Source of the DNA: Holothuria scabra
Lineage: Eukaryota; Echinodermata; Holothuroidea; Aspidochirotida; Holothuriidae
DNA: 64,000 bases
Assembly: GCA_037179385.1 (NCBI GenBank)
Contig: CM074180.1
Span: 25,463,455 to 25,527,454, forward strand
Direction: 5' to 3'
The notes under the pieces were generated by a model. It had not been told where the DNA came from. It ran no database searches and saw nothing but the letters and a program-made list of their open reading frames with translations. A program made the translations under genes and the position numbers. Shown here piece after piece: positions 47,770-60,312 of the stretch. The number at the start of each line of letters is the position of its first letter. The first letter of the stretch is position 1.

Positions 47770-49550
47770 CCCGGTTTGAACAGAATTTTTAATCCCTTCC
47801 TTTCATCAGTTGAAGTTGTAAGACTGCTTGGTCTGATCTTTACACCAGCCTAGTATGATAACAGAATGTAAACTTCCATCTGAAAACTCACCTGAACAAA
47901 ACTTGATTCTTCGTGAACGTCCATTGCTTTTCACTGCTGTACACTTGAGTGTTGTATAGAACCAACGAGGATGTGTAACCGCCCTACCATTATATAAAAT
48001 AAAAATGAGTCATCCAAAAGGAACACGTACAAAAAATTTAGTACCTTCAAAACGAAGTGATCCCTTGTAACAACTTTACATCTTGCATACATTTCAGCTT
48101 TGAACATTCACTACAGTGAAGGAGAACACTAGGGCAGTATATGGACCTTCGGTTGGAAAATGTTGTACTTCCGGCTGGGTCAAAAGGTCAAATGTACCTG
48201 TATGCTGTTTATGCATGCGTAGAGATATACCAGCCGACACAACGAACACTTATGGACTAGTCTGCAGTGCCTTCAGTTAAAGTCCATTGCATATACAACT
48301 GGCAAGGAGACTGAAGGTACCCTCAACACGTTTTCCAAATGGGTCTATTGTTATTGTTTCATAGTGTGGCTAAGGTACCCCCTGATTTCACCAAAGTATT
48401 ACAGACAAAGCAAAAGGTACAATATGTCGTAGTCTGCGTAGCGGCCCTGAGGTTGCCGCCCATAGGAAGACGTCCGCTTTGGTGGGGCATGGTACATTTG
48501 ACTTCTAATTTTAAAAATCTCCTTTAAATCAACAGTGGTGAACAGAGGTACCTAAGTTTAAATCGATTGAAGTCATGAAGTTATAAGGACATGTCTTTGC
48601 AGATTTCGGTGTCAATTTCTGAGATTTCTCATCAGCTTCTCCACAAGGGGAATTTCTTTAAAGTATGAATAATGTTCTTTACAACATACAATGCACACTT
48701 TCACATATCCACTGGTTTACAGGCCTTAAAGAGTTACGCTTTTATTGACAAAGAGACATCGCATCATAAATATCTTTCTTGAACATCAGCTGTATCTATG
48801 AAAGACGCTATACTAGATTTATGTGTCCAGCGTGGATTACAAACTCTTATATACAGACAATAAGAAATGGGGCGTCAATCTTTCTCGTCGAGCATGAATG
48901 GATATATCTAGTCTAATGGAATCCTGCTTTGTGTCTATAGTGCAGCGTATTTCTTCCCTTGGTTCCCCGGGCAATTCAAATAAATAGCTTTCGGTGTTAC
49001 TTAGTCGAATAGTGTGTCAGGATGAGATATGTGACGTCATACCTACGTCATGACATCACGTTGTCTACAAAGGGGAATCTGACCTGAAAAGTCAGACTTT
49101 AGTATATCAGTGCTGTAACATTAAAATAGTGTAACTCATCGGTTTATACCAATATCGATTAACTTTATGATTTGTTTTTGTCAGGTAACCTCTAAATTTT
49201 TTTTATTTAATTACAAGAGTGAAACACACTCCAATTGTGCGTTGGATATGGCCTTGTCAACGAGAGGAGAAACCATTAAGCTCTTAGCTCTTAAGAAAAG
49301 ATATATGCATGTTGAAGACAACGCCAATATTAGTTCTACAAAATGAGACATTTTCCTCCAAAGAGATAGAAACAAGATATAGAAATCGAAAAAACAGAAT
49401 GCATTTTCAGCGAAAAGCTTTTCCCTTCTTGATATGGGTACAAACGCAAGTGCAGTTCAATTGATAAGACACTATCATGGTAACGTGATGTGGAGTCGGC
49501 ACGAAAATAACTACTAAAGAAACATCTACATTAGAAGAGAGCTACCCCTT
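47770..49550. other. Intron DNA, nothing specific
   Basis: No exon or bounded element. 48430-48490 resembles 41600-41660 (ctgcgtagcg... with a following ccgc/cctc-rich block). Confidence 0.35.
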
Positions 49551-49554
49551 TTGA

Positions 49555-49770
49555 GCTGGGGGTTGTAGAATATGACCACGGTTGTCCCCGCCTGTCGTAA
49601 GAGACGACTAAAGGGAAACCATATTTGACGTTGAATCATAATGGGAAAATAAATTTAAACTTCGAACTTTTATCAAGTTGACTGACACTGTATAACACAT
49701 TCGAGTTGATATGTCGTTAAATCTCATCTTTCTCATCTAACTAACTATCTAACTAACTAACTAGACGTAC
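49555..49770 (+). mobile_element. SINE-like element with GTCGTAAGAGACGACTAAA core and taactaac tail
   Basis: gctgggggttgtagaatatg, accacggttgtccccgcctg and gtcgtaagagacgactaaag form a core shared with 55250-55400 (ggtattatggaatatgccca, cagtattccctgcttgtcta, tgaggacatga). A body follows with tgacactgtataacacattc and a tail of tctaactaactatctaactaac. GTCGTAAGAGGCGACTAAA-type cores occur in widespread invertebrate SINEs (established from memory; superfamily name uncertain). A possible third piece is at 3010-3100. Confidence 0.65.
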
Positions 49771-49774
49771 GTTA

Positions 49775-51155
49775 CATCACAAAATAGTGTTGGGAAATCG
49801 TTTGCACAATTATAAGAGTACTCTCCTGTTTCGTGACCCACTGTATGGAATATCATATGTGACTAAACAAAAGTAGAATTTGAATTTCTTCATGTCTTGA
49901 ATTTCGTATAAAATCAGTCTTTGTTGCAAAACATTACATTGAACGACGAATCAGTCGTTTTGTTTTAAATGAAGAACCTCCTAGTAGTCGAAACCCAAAT
50001 TTTTTGCAAGTCACACGTGATCAACGTCCATGATGCATATGTTCACGTGATATACTCCTTAAAAGAACGACACGTTTGGTGGGTTGCTGCATATCTGACC
50101 AAAGATAGGAAATCCTTTGCCCAAAGCTATACTTCCTGAATCCAGATCACTCTTTTTAAGCAACGCATCAGTCACTCTGCATTTCACGCCCGCAAGTAAT
50201 TCATTTCTCTCGGGGGAGGCATTTACCGAATGAGCCGTCCCGCTCTGAGACCAAAAGTCAATCATTGAAGGTGCCATCGTGACGTCAGCGAGTCAGAGAC
50301 GGATCTATATAATGTTACTCACCACGTTGCGATGGGGCACTCTGGAAGGGACAAAAACGCCCCAAACTATTTGGTAATGTCCAACTTGGTTACAATAAAC
50401 GGATTCAAACTTTTATCTGAATGTTTCTTTCGCGTGACAGTAAGCACTTCTTACTTAGTGAGATTAGACATTTTTTGACTTGTTTGACGATGAAGGGCTT
50501 AATTATTGGTTGATATACAGTCTTTTCACATGACGTCACAATTGGTAAACCACACCCTTTGCCGGGAAAAATCAACAGTGGTTTCAAGCAGCAGTCACAC
50601 GTGGAGTCGTCAGTTGCTTTTCAACTAGTTACACTAGCTAGCGTACAACACCAACTTTAGCCCATAGAAAGGTATGGGCTTGTGACATCAGTATAAAACT
50701 CTATACTATAGGACATACATCAAAGTTAAGCTTTTAAACTGTTCCTCCATTTTATATCAGTGGTTCGAAATTGACTGTCAATAGTCGCTTGACCCACACT
50801 TTGAAAACGGTCGGTTCATATTTGAAATGGCCCGGTTGGGCGGGGAGGGGGGAATCGACTAACCTTCATAAGCTGCATATTTTGTTATTAAGAGGTCAGC
50901 TAATGCAACTGTAGATGTACTGCTACTCTGCTTAGAGGTCATAAAATATTTCACTAGATTTGATTAAAAATTAAACCAATTTGGTTTAACCTTATTTGAT
51001 CAAATATTGAAACAGATCCAAGCTACTTTCTGTTTGACCCAGATAGGTTCATGTGTGATTGACTTTTTGGTATCGTTTTAACTAATGTGAATCACTTTAG
51101 TGATGCCAGATGTTGAAGCTACGTAATACTTACAATTTTAAATTTTACTGTTTTA
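49775..51155. other. Intron DNA before the S6 exon
   Basis: No exon, RNA gene or bounded repeat was recognised up to the acceptor tract ttttactgttttacag. Confidence 0.4.
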
Positions 51156-51158
51156 CAG

Positions 51159-51358
51159 CTTTACTGTATGCCTCCATCTTTGGAAATGTCGCCACCATTT
51201 TCCAGCAATTTACGTCAAATACAGCTCGTTATCACGACATGTTACATAATGTGAGGGAGTTCATGAAACTACATCAAGTCAACAACCAATTAACAGAAAG
51301 AGTGGTAGATTACGTCGTATCAAGATGGTCCATTACTAAAGGCATTGATACAGAAAAG
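51159..51358 (+). CDS. eag (KCNH1/KCNH5): EAG channel exon: rest of S6 and first C-linker helices
   Basis: Acceptor is ttacag|CT, completing the split Ser of GSLLY; donor is GAA AAG|gtgaag, phase 0. Residues 351-416. [20 protein letters not shown] is the inner half of S6 with the gate region. [20 protein letters not shown] and [23 protein letters not shown] are the C-linker, nearly as in fly Eag ([17 protein letters not shown], from memory). The C-linker couples the CNBHD and PAS ring to the gate. Confidence 0.95.
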
Positions 51359-51944
51359 GTGAAGTAGCTTACATTATATCTATCAGATTTTTAACAGAGG
51401 CAAGACATAATTCGTTGCTCTTGGCTCTTCATTATTTCACGCGGAAAGTTTCAAAATTATTCCAAACATCTACCAAAACAAGCTCACTTGGAGCATTTCA
51501 TTCAACGGTCGCAAAATTGCCGCTGGATATTAATGATAAATGGTGATTGCACTTTCGTTGTTAGACCATATCTCAAATTGGTTTTCACGCTTTTAATGTT
51601 GTAGCGTGATCTTTTTTGTTGCGATGTGAAAAAAAAGAGTGAGTGCCAAGAGAAGTAACAATTAACTTTTGAGTATATATCAAGTATCACTCATTGTCAT
51701 GATTGATCCAACTTTGACTGAGATGTTTAGAGTCATAAGAACTACAGTTTTATTGTTACAAAAGAAAGGAAAAGTATATATTTTACATGATACGGTTCGA
51801 TTTATATTTGCTGCCTGACTTTGTGATGGTTTATGGGCGGTTGCTTTGTGTGTAGAGTGGGTGTGTCGTGGTCACGTGAGAGGGCTATTTGTCAACAATG
51901 ATTCCTTGATGGTAGAATTGGTTAGTCAGTCACTTTCACCGCAC

Positions 51945-52015
51945 AGTTTCCAATCAATTTTTCAAGTCGAGCCTGCCACGGCCTTTTCTCTTGATGTGGC
52001 TAACTGCTTTGTTCT
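51945..52015 (-). mobile_element. SINE fragment
   Basis: cagtttccaatcaatttttc, aagtcgagcctgccacggcc and gatgtggctaactg are drifted forms of the 3' body of the SINE at 39471-39672. Confidence 0.5.
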
Positions 52016-52427
52016 CCAATGATGACAGCTACAGTGTGACAATTTTTTTTCAATCCAGAAAAAGTCCTCTGTGTAGGATTGTATTGTGGGACTATTGTTT
52101 ATGGATTTTATACCAGTGATCCTGATAATGTTTATGGTGTACTGAGGTAAAATGAAATGTATCTTTTATGGGAGAAGTTCGGCTTGGGTGTTTTCATGAA
52201 AGTTGTTAGCTTCTTACCTAGTATTACCGAAGCATATGTAAAGAGAGGTCTCAATTTTGCTTACAAATTTCTACCCTCAGTGAGTGCACATAATTATATA
52301 CCTCATAACGTGCACACACTGCTGAAAACAGCTTGTAAGTACAATTGAAACAACTGTTTCAGAAAATTCTCAAGCAATATTTTATTAAAAAAAATAAAAA
52401 CTGTTGATTTCCATCTGGTTTAAATAG

Positions 52428-52680
52428 GTCTTAAGCTACTGTCCAAAGGATATGAAAGCGGATGTGTGTGTCCACTTAAACCGAAAGGTTTTTAATGAGC
52501 ACCCAGCCTTTCGGTTAGCAAGCGAAGGTTGTCTGAGGGCCCTAGCAATTAGCTTCGCCATGAGTCACAGCGCCCCTGGAGATCTGCTTATTCATGGTGG
52601 AGAAAGTATCGACAGTCTATTTTTCGTCGTATCCGGATCTCTGGAAGTCATTCAGGACGATGAAGTAGTCGCCATATTGG
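52428..52680 (+). CDS. eag (KCNH1/KCNH5): EAG channel exon: C-linker end and first half of CNBHD
   Basis: Acceptor is aaatag|GTC; donor is TTG G|gtatgt (split Gly, phase 1). Residues 417-500. [20 protein letters not shown] ends the C-linker; [20 protein letters not shown] and [15 protein letters not shown] are the signature of the EAG cyclic-nucleotide-binding homology domain. In this family the domain does not bind cyclic nucleotides. The [20 protein letters not shown] strands are complete. Confidence 0.95.
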
Positions 52681-53660
52681 GTATGTTGCTGTTAGGTTTT
52701 TGTGTGTTTGTAACTGCAGAACTACATGTGTAAAAGTGCAATGCAAGTGACACATCCTGACACTAGCTTGTACACAGATGTTAGAGCCTTCACATACGTA
52801 CTATTTACGTAAGTATCTCTCGAAATCACATACATGCAGATTACATATACAGTTGTCTCTCGAAATTAGTTTTTCTTTCGTGCATTGATTGCACCAATTT
52901 ATTTCTTCCTTTGAACAACTTTCACATATTTTTGCAATATTTTGACAAGACGTAAGAACTATTTCATGGTATAATTTATAAGTAACATCACTTAGTGTGT
53001 TCCTACTAAGATTTTTATTGTTAATAAAGCTAACCTATTCACAGAAAAATTACATAAACGAGATGAACGAAAGCACAAGTCGGGTGAAATCTTAAAAAAA
53101 AAAAAACCAACATTATATGACGCAAAGAATAAAAGCAGCTTAAGACAGAAACACAGGCCCAAGGCCATTTAATTTCGCAAAAGAAAAATGTACCACGACC
53201 TTATACGTGAAATAAATTTGTCAGCAAAATAACAATACAGTAAATCTTTGATTATAGCATTTGTAACTTAATTACGTCGAAGATTGGACTTCAATTAGTA
53301 GGTCGACACCAAGTCGCTTTCCCTTGCTTAATTTGATTTATTGCGACAGACGGAAAAATTTGCAAAACCCATGGGAAATAACTAGATTACGATGTCATCT
53401 ATTGTTGTTTGTAGTGGACATTTCTTCATCTTCTTTTTCTTTGAAATGTTTCTCTTTTAAATAACATCTATCAGTCTCTCGTATAATAGTTAAAATTTTT
53501 TGGTTAATGTTAATTCTCCCTGTCACCGTTTGCACAGTGTGAGCTTTAATTGATCAATTATATGCCTGAAAATGTCCCGAAAATTTGTAATCAATGTTTA
53601 TTTTTGCACTCGATGTTTCAAGTTAACCAATTAAACTCGATCCTATTTCGTTTTTAACAG

Positions 53661-53857
53661 GTAAAGGTGATGTCTTTGGGGAACAGTTTTGGAAAGAACC
53701 AACATTAGGGCAATCAGCGGCTAATGTTAAAGCTTTAACGTACTGCGATCTTCATTCCATAAAAAGAGAAGATTTAATGGATGTACTGCTGTTTTACACC
53801 GGCTTCGCAAATTCATTCGCCAGGAACATGGTACTGACGTATAATCTGCGACATAGA
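53661..53857 (+). CDS. eag (KCNH1/KCNH5): EAG channel exon: second half of CNBHD with intrinsic ligand
   Basis: Acceptor is taacag|GT, donor is AGA|gtaagt (phase 0). Residues 502-566 after the split Gly. [20 protein letters not shown] and [18 protein letters not shown] end the beta roll; [20 protein letters not shown] is the C-helix region. The Tyr-Asn-Leu triplet (residues 561-563) is the intrinsic ligand that fills the nucleotide pocket in KCNH channels. Confidence 0.95.
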
Positions 53858-53984
53858 GTAAGTATGCTAATGTTATCAGTGTTTCATGGGGAGGGTTTTG
53901 GTGTCACGGGGATGGGCACGATATGAGCGAAAAGTCTATAGATAGAGAGAAAAACCGCTATTTTAGCTGTTTTTCGCATTGCAA

Positions 53985-54051
53985 TGTTGGGTCGTGGCAT
54001 GGGGGGGGGGGGGCACTGACCGCCCAAACCCTCCCCATGGCTACGCCCCTG
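53985..54051. mobile_element. hAT-like right terminus with G13 run
   Basis: A G13 run at 54001-54013 is followed by gcccaaaccctcccc and the end catggctacgcccctg, whose complement CAGGGGCGTAGCCATG is a hAT-style tip. A clear left tip was not found in the preceding 130 bp. Confidence 0.45.
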
Positions 54052-54165
54052 ATCAATGCTTTATATGGCCACAGTGTGAACGCTTTGGAAGCATGGTGTG
54101 TTGTGAAAAGCTATTACACACATACATGTTTTGACCGTCAATCGGGGACACATTTTATTAACCAT

Positions 54166-54480
54166 GAAAATGTGGATATCCCCACTTTGGGTGTATCGAC
54201 ACTTGACTAGGGGAAAAAACGCTCATGTCCCCGATTTACTGGTACTACACAGATACACATACACCCATGCACCAGCCCACGGTTTGTCACCTAATGTTAG
54301 GTCCATCACATGGAAATTGGGGAAAACTCCAAAATGCTTCAAACTTGCTGTGGTACATCCTTGAAACGTGAGAAATTCAATTTCATGGTTAATTTTGCAT
54401 TTGGCAAGTGGGGATATCCCCACTTGCAGGTGTATCCACACTTGCCCGGAAAAAAAAGGCTCATGTCCCCGTTTTACACC
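54166..54480. repeat. Two-copy direct repeat, about 237 bp apart, one copy with a 22-bp palindrome
   Basis: tgtggatatccccacttt, gtgtatcgacacttg and cgctcatgtccccgatttac (54170-54240) recur as ggggatatccccacttg, gtgtatccacacttg and ggctcatgtccccgttttac (54420-54478). In the second copy 54415-54436 is a perfect palindrome centred on ggatatcc. It may be the two ends of one element in direct orientation. Confidence 0.6.
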
Positions 54481-54492
54481 AAAAACATATGC

Positions 54493-54756
54493 AATAAACG
54501 AATCCGACCAAAGCTTGTGTTTGGTGACTGCGAGCAGCCATTAATGAGGTCCATCGGCTTTAAATCGTCTTCATTTATTGTCTATATGTAATGTTAAGCC
54601 CCCGTTTACAGTGGAATTGAGGGAATCAAGAGGCATTACAGTGTGAAATCATTCATGGTACCGGTAAGCAAAGAAATTGATAGATTAAAAGGTGATAGAC
54701 CCCAGTTTTGACCCTCTAAAATCAGACCATCACTTGACTGTCCAGGTTCGTCTATA
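54493..54756 (+). mobile_element. MITE with TATAGACGAATCCG ends, copy 4
   Basis: About 264 bp. Left tip aataaacgaatccg (drifted), right tip aggttcgtctata. Inner blocks gaggtccatcggctttaaat, catttattgtctatatg, gtggaattgagggaatcaag, gatagaccccag and cagaccatcacttgactgtc match the other copies. Confidence 0.75.
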
Positions 54757-55249
54757 GTGCTGAAGCTTTCCTATATGAACGACAACTATTAAAGCGTCAA
54801 ATGACTTTTAAATGGGCCATAGTGGAAAAGAAATGTAGTAGGCTTCCTGATAATAATTTTATGTAATGGTACCTTGTACAGTACACGTTTATTTTTACTG
54901 TAAATTGGTTACAAATTAGACAACCATGATAAAAGTAGGAAGATGGTTCCATATTGTTTCAGAGGTTAAATGGACTGATATGCAGTACTTTTTTCTCAAC
55001 ACATAGTCTTCCATTCAATCCATTTTCATTTCTCGCCGTTTTATATTTTGTGATTTAGAAATTGTTATCTCACAGACTATGAGCTGTTCCTAATGGCGGA
55101 TCATAATAGCTGAAGAAATTCCTCACCGTAATGTTCTCTTGGTGTGTGACCTATATCTTTACAAAGGCTATATTCAGATGACCCCCGAATCCATTCTTCA
55201 GGCTAGCATCCCACTGTCATAACTGAGTGATGCGAGCTCACTGTCTTAT

Positions 55250-55400
55250 CTTATGTGCGATCTTGGTCTCTGTGCGATGGGTATTATGGAATATGCCCAC
55301 AGTATTCCCTGCTTGTCTATGAGGACATGAACCGTATTTGAAACCGATTTTAAACTTGAGCCATATTTTAAAACTTACCTTGCACATTCCCTGTTAATCT
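55250..55400 (+). mobile_element. SINE-like core, copy 2
   Basis: gggtattatggaatatgccc, acagtattccctgcttgtct and atgaggacatgaaccgtatt form a drifted form of the core at 49555-49625, then ttgaaaccgattttaaactt. No tail is visible. Confidence 0.5.
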
Positions 55401-55599
55401 AGCTGGCAGTATATAAACTGGGCGGGGGATATTTTGATAGGAGGAGGGCAAAGCATGAACTGAGTGTTTGTTTTCTTCTTTTCCCTTTCTATTTACACTT
55501 TCTTTTTAAATAGGTTTGCGGTTGCCACCCTGCTACCCCCTAACGCCGGCCCTGTACATAAATCATTCGTCTTCGGGTGTCGTTTAGTCGTAACTGACT

Positions 55600-55755
55600 C
55601 ACTCTAAAAACGCTTTGGTCAAATTGATCAATGACTGGGTCAACTATGCACCGAACCAAATCTGGTCAAATATTTACGCTAAAATATGGTTCCATCTGAC
55701 TACTTATTTGATCAAAGAGTGGTCAAATTTGATATACCAAAGTGCTTTTAGAGTG
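55600..55755. mobile_element. 156-bp MITE with cactctaaaa ends
   Basis: Inverted tips cactctaaaaacgctttggt (left) and accaaagtgcttttagagtg (right). tttggtcaaattga-type words are repeated inside in both orientations. The flanks taactgact and taactcacg are similar and could be a diverged 9-bp target duplication. It is non-coding. Confidence 0.7.
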
Positions 55756-55759
55756 TAAC

Positions 55760-58415
55760 TCACGTGCATTCTTCCCCATTTGAAATCCGTCGTATACATC
55801 TTCTCGTATTTGTATCTCCAAATTTAGAGATATATAGCCTACGTTATGACTCGTCCGTGTTCCCTCACCATAGCTTCGTTGCCGGTGCCCTTCTTTGTAT
55901 TCAGATTGAGACTTTACTTATGAGCGGAAAGAAGTCCACCTGTTTATTAAAATCCAGGGTTTCCATCTTTAAGTCCTTCTAACGGGAAGATACCTATACC
56001 TAAACTAGTTTAATTTGATACAGTAGGATGTAACTAATTTGTTACTTGGAAAGTTTGTAGCAGTAAAAACGAGTTCTCCTAGTGTTAATATAAGTCACCC
56101 TTTCGCATCCTTGCCTTTATTATCATCACGAATAACAAATAAATGCATGCGTGCACTTAAATATATTATAGGAAGATTGCGTATGTGAAGTTTTGTTAAC
56201 ACGCAAAACAGAAAAGATCTTCTGAGCTGTCGAAAACAATATAAGATTTCTTTAGTGAACTAATTATAGGCATATGTGCGAGTGAGCTTTGAACTGCGTA
56301 TATTTATGACGGTTCGTTAATCCAATTGGGCTTTGAAGCGTGCTGTCCTACTTAAAATTTTAAACAATAAAACAAAGATCACTTCATCAAGTCATCCTTT
56401 ATTATCGAAAATAAGTCAGAGCGTCTTTTATGTATTCAAGTCATTTGATAATAAAACTCTCGTAGAAAAAAAAAACAGGAACAAAAAGCAAGAATAATTT
56501 AAAGTTTTTCGGCAGCTGTTTTTGAAAGGTCTGTGAATGAATTCGGCATTCATTTCAACTGACGGGGAAACTTTAGTCAAAAATAAGACATAAGCAAGTT
56601 ACTGCTTCAGGTGATACTAAAAGTTTATTGAAGCAGGGAGGTGTTTCTAATAACATATCCTTGATTAAAGTATGTTTAGAAAGTCTTGATTCTTTGGCTA
56701 AGTACTAGATTAGTAGAAAACAACTATTGACGAATTTGAGCTTTATTAACAATAAACGCCGGTTAGTTATCGTAGGCTTGTGGTAAACTGTGATCTGCTT
56801 GTCGTCAATGTGTTTGATAAATAGTGAAGACATTAAAAACTGATTCACAAAATAAAGAATTAGAAAATTGGTAGAGTACTTACTTAAGAAAGCGATAAGC
56901 AGAAGTCATGTTACAGCAGCAGTGTTGATTTTACCAACACTTAAATGATTCACACTTGCAGTAGCTGTGTTTACACCCGTGCCTAGGTAGTAGAAGAATA
57001 TCACACATTCTTAGTTAAAAATTGGGCATAAGGAAGCTACCGTCTCAGGGCAGTCAATCCATCACATCACAGTCCATCGACCACATATATTATTTAACAG
57101 TATTACGTATTCAATTTGACCGACTTCAAATTGCAGTTTCGGCTCTTGCTATGAAAACCATATCTCCCCATAGGTTGTACCAATTTTTGTTTCATTTCCC
57201 ACGCGGACCAACTTCTAAAGAGAGTTGCAGGGATTCTAAAAAAACCCTAACGGTGACAATATCGTAATCGTGAACTAAAACCTGTGATTCCTTTCTTCTA
57301 CTTTATGGATTTGCATAGTGATTCCGTTTCAATCGCTAAAAATTTACTGTCTATGTAAAGTAATCAATACTTCAAATATTCTGATGTGAATAGTGCATGT
57401 ATCCTTTCATGTTTTAAAGTCGTTTACGTCAAATAGATTGGTATGACATTTTAATGTTCACAAACCTTAAATCATTGCATACTGATGTCTGCTGGACCGA
57501 ACCGATTCTATGAAACTGGAACCTTTGCTAGATTCAAGGGCATTGCTTAATCGATACGAAGAAGGACAAATTCGGAAGACTTGAACAGACATATGAGAAC
57601 ATAATCCTGTATTACGCGCCTACACATCGGATGGAGTAACATAAAATCTAGTTTACCTAACTTTCAAAGACTCACATAATTACTTTAGAACTGATTTTTG
57701 GAAACACCGTTGTAGACAAAACCTCACTGCTTAAAATCGATTCCGGTCTTTACAAATATATTATGTACCACAGAAACTGATTACAATACATTCATCTTCA
57801 AAATAACAAACTTCACCAAAAACAGGTCAAAATGAAACAATTAACTGTAAAAAACAATGAATTCAAGGAAAATCAAAGCCCACTGGAGTTGCCGATTATT
57901 GTTGTAAAGAAGTCCAAACTAAAATGAATTTTTCATTCAAAAAGTGATTAGTTTTTCGTACCATAATAAAATTCATCTGAGAAGTCTGTTTTGGGGCAAC
58001 AATAATAGAATTTTCCCCACTCAAATTTATAACTTTATTTTGATTTCTTCCAGGTCCCTACAAATCTGATTATGATATAAGAAAAGCACCGTGTATCATG
58101 GTTATGCTTATCAACTTAAAACTTCTGAATTTATCTGTTTCAAACTCAATCAAAATTTAGCTAAAGTTTCATCAACTTTTGCGAAAGTTAAATTTTGACA
58201 AAAACATCATTCGCACTGACAAACGTGTTTTTGTCAGATATTTCTCGATTATGAATGAGATAAGTGGTCTTCTAAATGATTATTCTCTCAATCATTAAGG
58301 TTGTACTGGCTGACTAAGGGTTCATTTCTAGAAAAAAAATGGGTAGCTATGGCACTGACTTAGAAGAGGTAAAAGAAGGGGTGAGGGTACTTAGTATTGC
58401 AAGAGGGTTTAGGGA
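55760..58415. other. Intron DNA, nothing specific
   Basis: Part of the 6.5-kb last intron. No exon or bounded element was recognised. Frames at 55764-55982 and 57022-57267 are short and featureless. Confidence 0.35.
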
Positions 58416-58419
58416 CCGT

Positions 58420-58590
58420 ATGGTGTTGTCTCAAGCACGTATCGAACCTTTTGCCATTGTGCTTGGTGCTCATGATAAGCGATGGGGTAGTGGAAACAAG
58501 CTGGTGAGCCACAACTGGATAAAAGACGGTTACCGGCCCGACTTAAGCCATTTGAAAATTAAGCTGTAAAACCCCATCTAACTAACTCAA
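58420..58590 (+). mobile_element. SINE 3' part with tail
   Basis: ccattgtgcttggtgctcat, gcgatggggtagtggaaaca, gctggtgagccacaactgg, accggcccgacttaagccat and the tail ccatctaactaactcaacc are the body of the tRNA-derived SINE at 39471-39672. The segment 58330-58420 may include a decayed head. Confidence 0.7.
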
Positions 58591-58613
58591 CCACGTATCC
58601 CGGGAGAGAGATA

Positions 58614-58632
58614 CCCCCCCCCCCCCCCCCCC
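58614..58632. repeat. Homopolymer C19
   Basis: 19 consecutive C immediately 3' of the SINE tail. A G13 run with gcaaaac/gttttgccc-like words follows at 59711-59723. Confidence 0.85.
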
Positions 58633-58639
58633 GCCTAAT

Positions 58640-60300
58640 ATTACCACAAGAAACTAAACAATTTTCCATGAATATGTCTAAGTATAGATGCACATTGTTA
58701 AACAAGTTGTTTTTTATTTTTTGATTGGCTGTCGCCATTGTAATGTAGTGCATCGACAATATTCTTTGTTAGAGTTAGGTAATAGTCCTATCGTTGGCCA
58801 GTAAGGGAATTTCTTTTTAAACATTGAGCATCGCTCCTTCCTTTGACCGTACTACTTCACACATTGGACGCATTCGCCTCTTGTATGCATGGTTTCGATC
58901 TGTGTTGTTCACATACAATTCCCCGAAAATTTCCAGAAAACCTCTGTGAAGTCAGAGGTATTTTAAATAATTTTGGTGATGGGAAAGAATCACTGAACCA
59001 CTTAAAATGACATCTGGAAAGTACAAACTCAGCTTATGATCACATTTTGACTGCTGGGAACTCATTTTGGTGTGATACCGGTACTGTAGGTCTTAAACGA
59101 ATGTCACATTGATAAGGAATGTTATATACAATCCAACATATCACTGGGACCCACTTTTAATATGAACGAGGATCCTAACAAGACTACATCTCCAATGTGT
59201 GCATGTAGTACCAAAAATAACAAACCATTTAGCATGCACCCCCTCAATTTTTAGTTATATAAAATTAAAAACACGCCAAAACTATGTTATGTAGTGTCTA
59301 CTGAATAAAAAAGTTCAAGTTCGTTTCCAAATACAACTCAGATTTGGGTTCCAGTCCTTCCCTTTAGTCGTCCTTTCGCATAGGCGTCAATCTGATACGT
59401 GGATTGGGGGCAAACATTTTCCAACAGCCGGAATCCTAGACCGGATTCTTCTATAAACAATCCACCCACACGAACGCTAGCGCATATGTATACGCACGTA
59501 CACAAAAAAAAGCGCATGCTCACCCACATCAACACACATACCGTACACAAGACATATATGGTACAATATCAATGCTGTATTCTTACTTTAATAGGCCGAA
59601 ATAGACGTCTATCGAAGTCAGAATTAGAAAGTCGTTTATTCACCATAATGTAACATTTTGTTTATTCTGCCTGCTATCAATCTTCAATCTGCCTGATATA
59701 AGGGGAGTGAGGGGGGGGGGGGGCAAAACGATATGTTTGCCCAAATATTTGCATGGGGGATTGCCCCCTAGGATCGACGCACTTACCCTTACGACTGGCG
59801 GGGAATACCGTGCGTAGTGCATATTCGACACAGCTCACCCTTCCTCTCAAGTAGGTGAAGTTAACAGCAAAGGAAGCATAGGTACCACGGATGTCGCCTC
59901 TGTGACAAGTTTAGGAGTGGTGGATGTTGGATATGGCTATTACAAAACTAGGCATTTTAGATATTTAATTGTTAGGTTGAATCTATTTTCCTCGAATAAA
60001 TGAACGAATAAAATGCATGTTGAAGAAGTTTATTCAGCGAGAACAATCTCTGCGGAAAAGGAGCATTTTATGAAAGATGTTTCAGGCAATCTTTTCTATA
60101 TTTTGAAAAGTTTTAAAAGAGTGTGTTCAAATTAGCGACCGTCTATATATGTCCTATTAGGAGTTGTACTTGTTGCACTTAGGTTTAGCTTTTACTAGAA
60201 CAGGGTTTCTGTCAATGTCACAGTCAGTCAAACAAGTGTCCAGTCGAGTTTTTGGTCTCATTTATGAATTCTGAACTCTGGTAAGTCTACTCCCGTTCTT
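58640..60300. other. End of last intron, decayed repeats
   Basis: Contains a possible hAT-like tip cataggcgtcaatctgatac at 59379, a CA/CAC-rich stretch (59455-59560) and the G13 run (59711-59723). No exon. Confidence 0.35.
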
Positions 60301-60312
60301 ATCTTTTCACAG

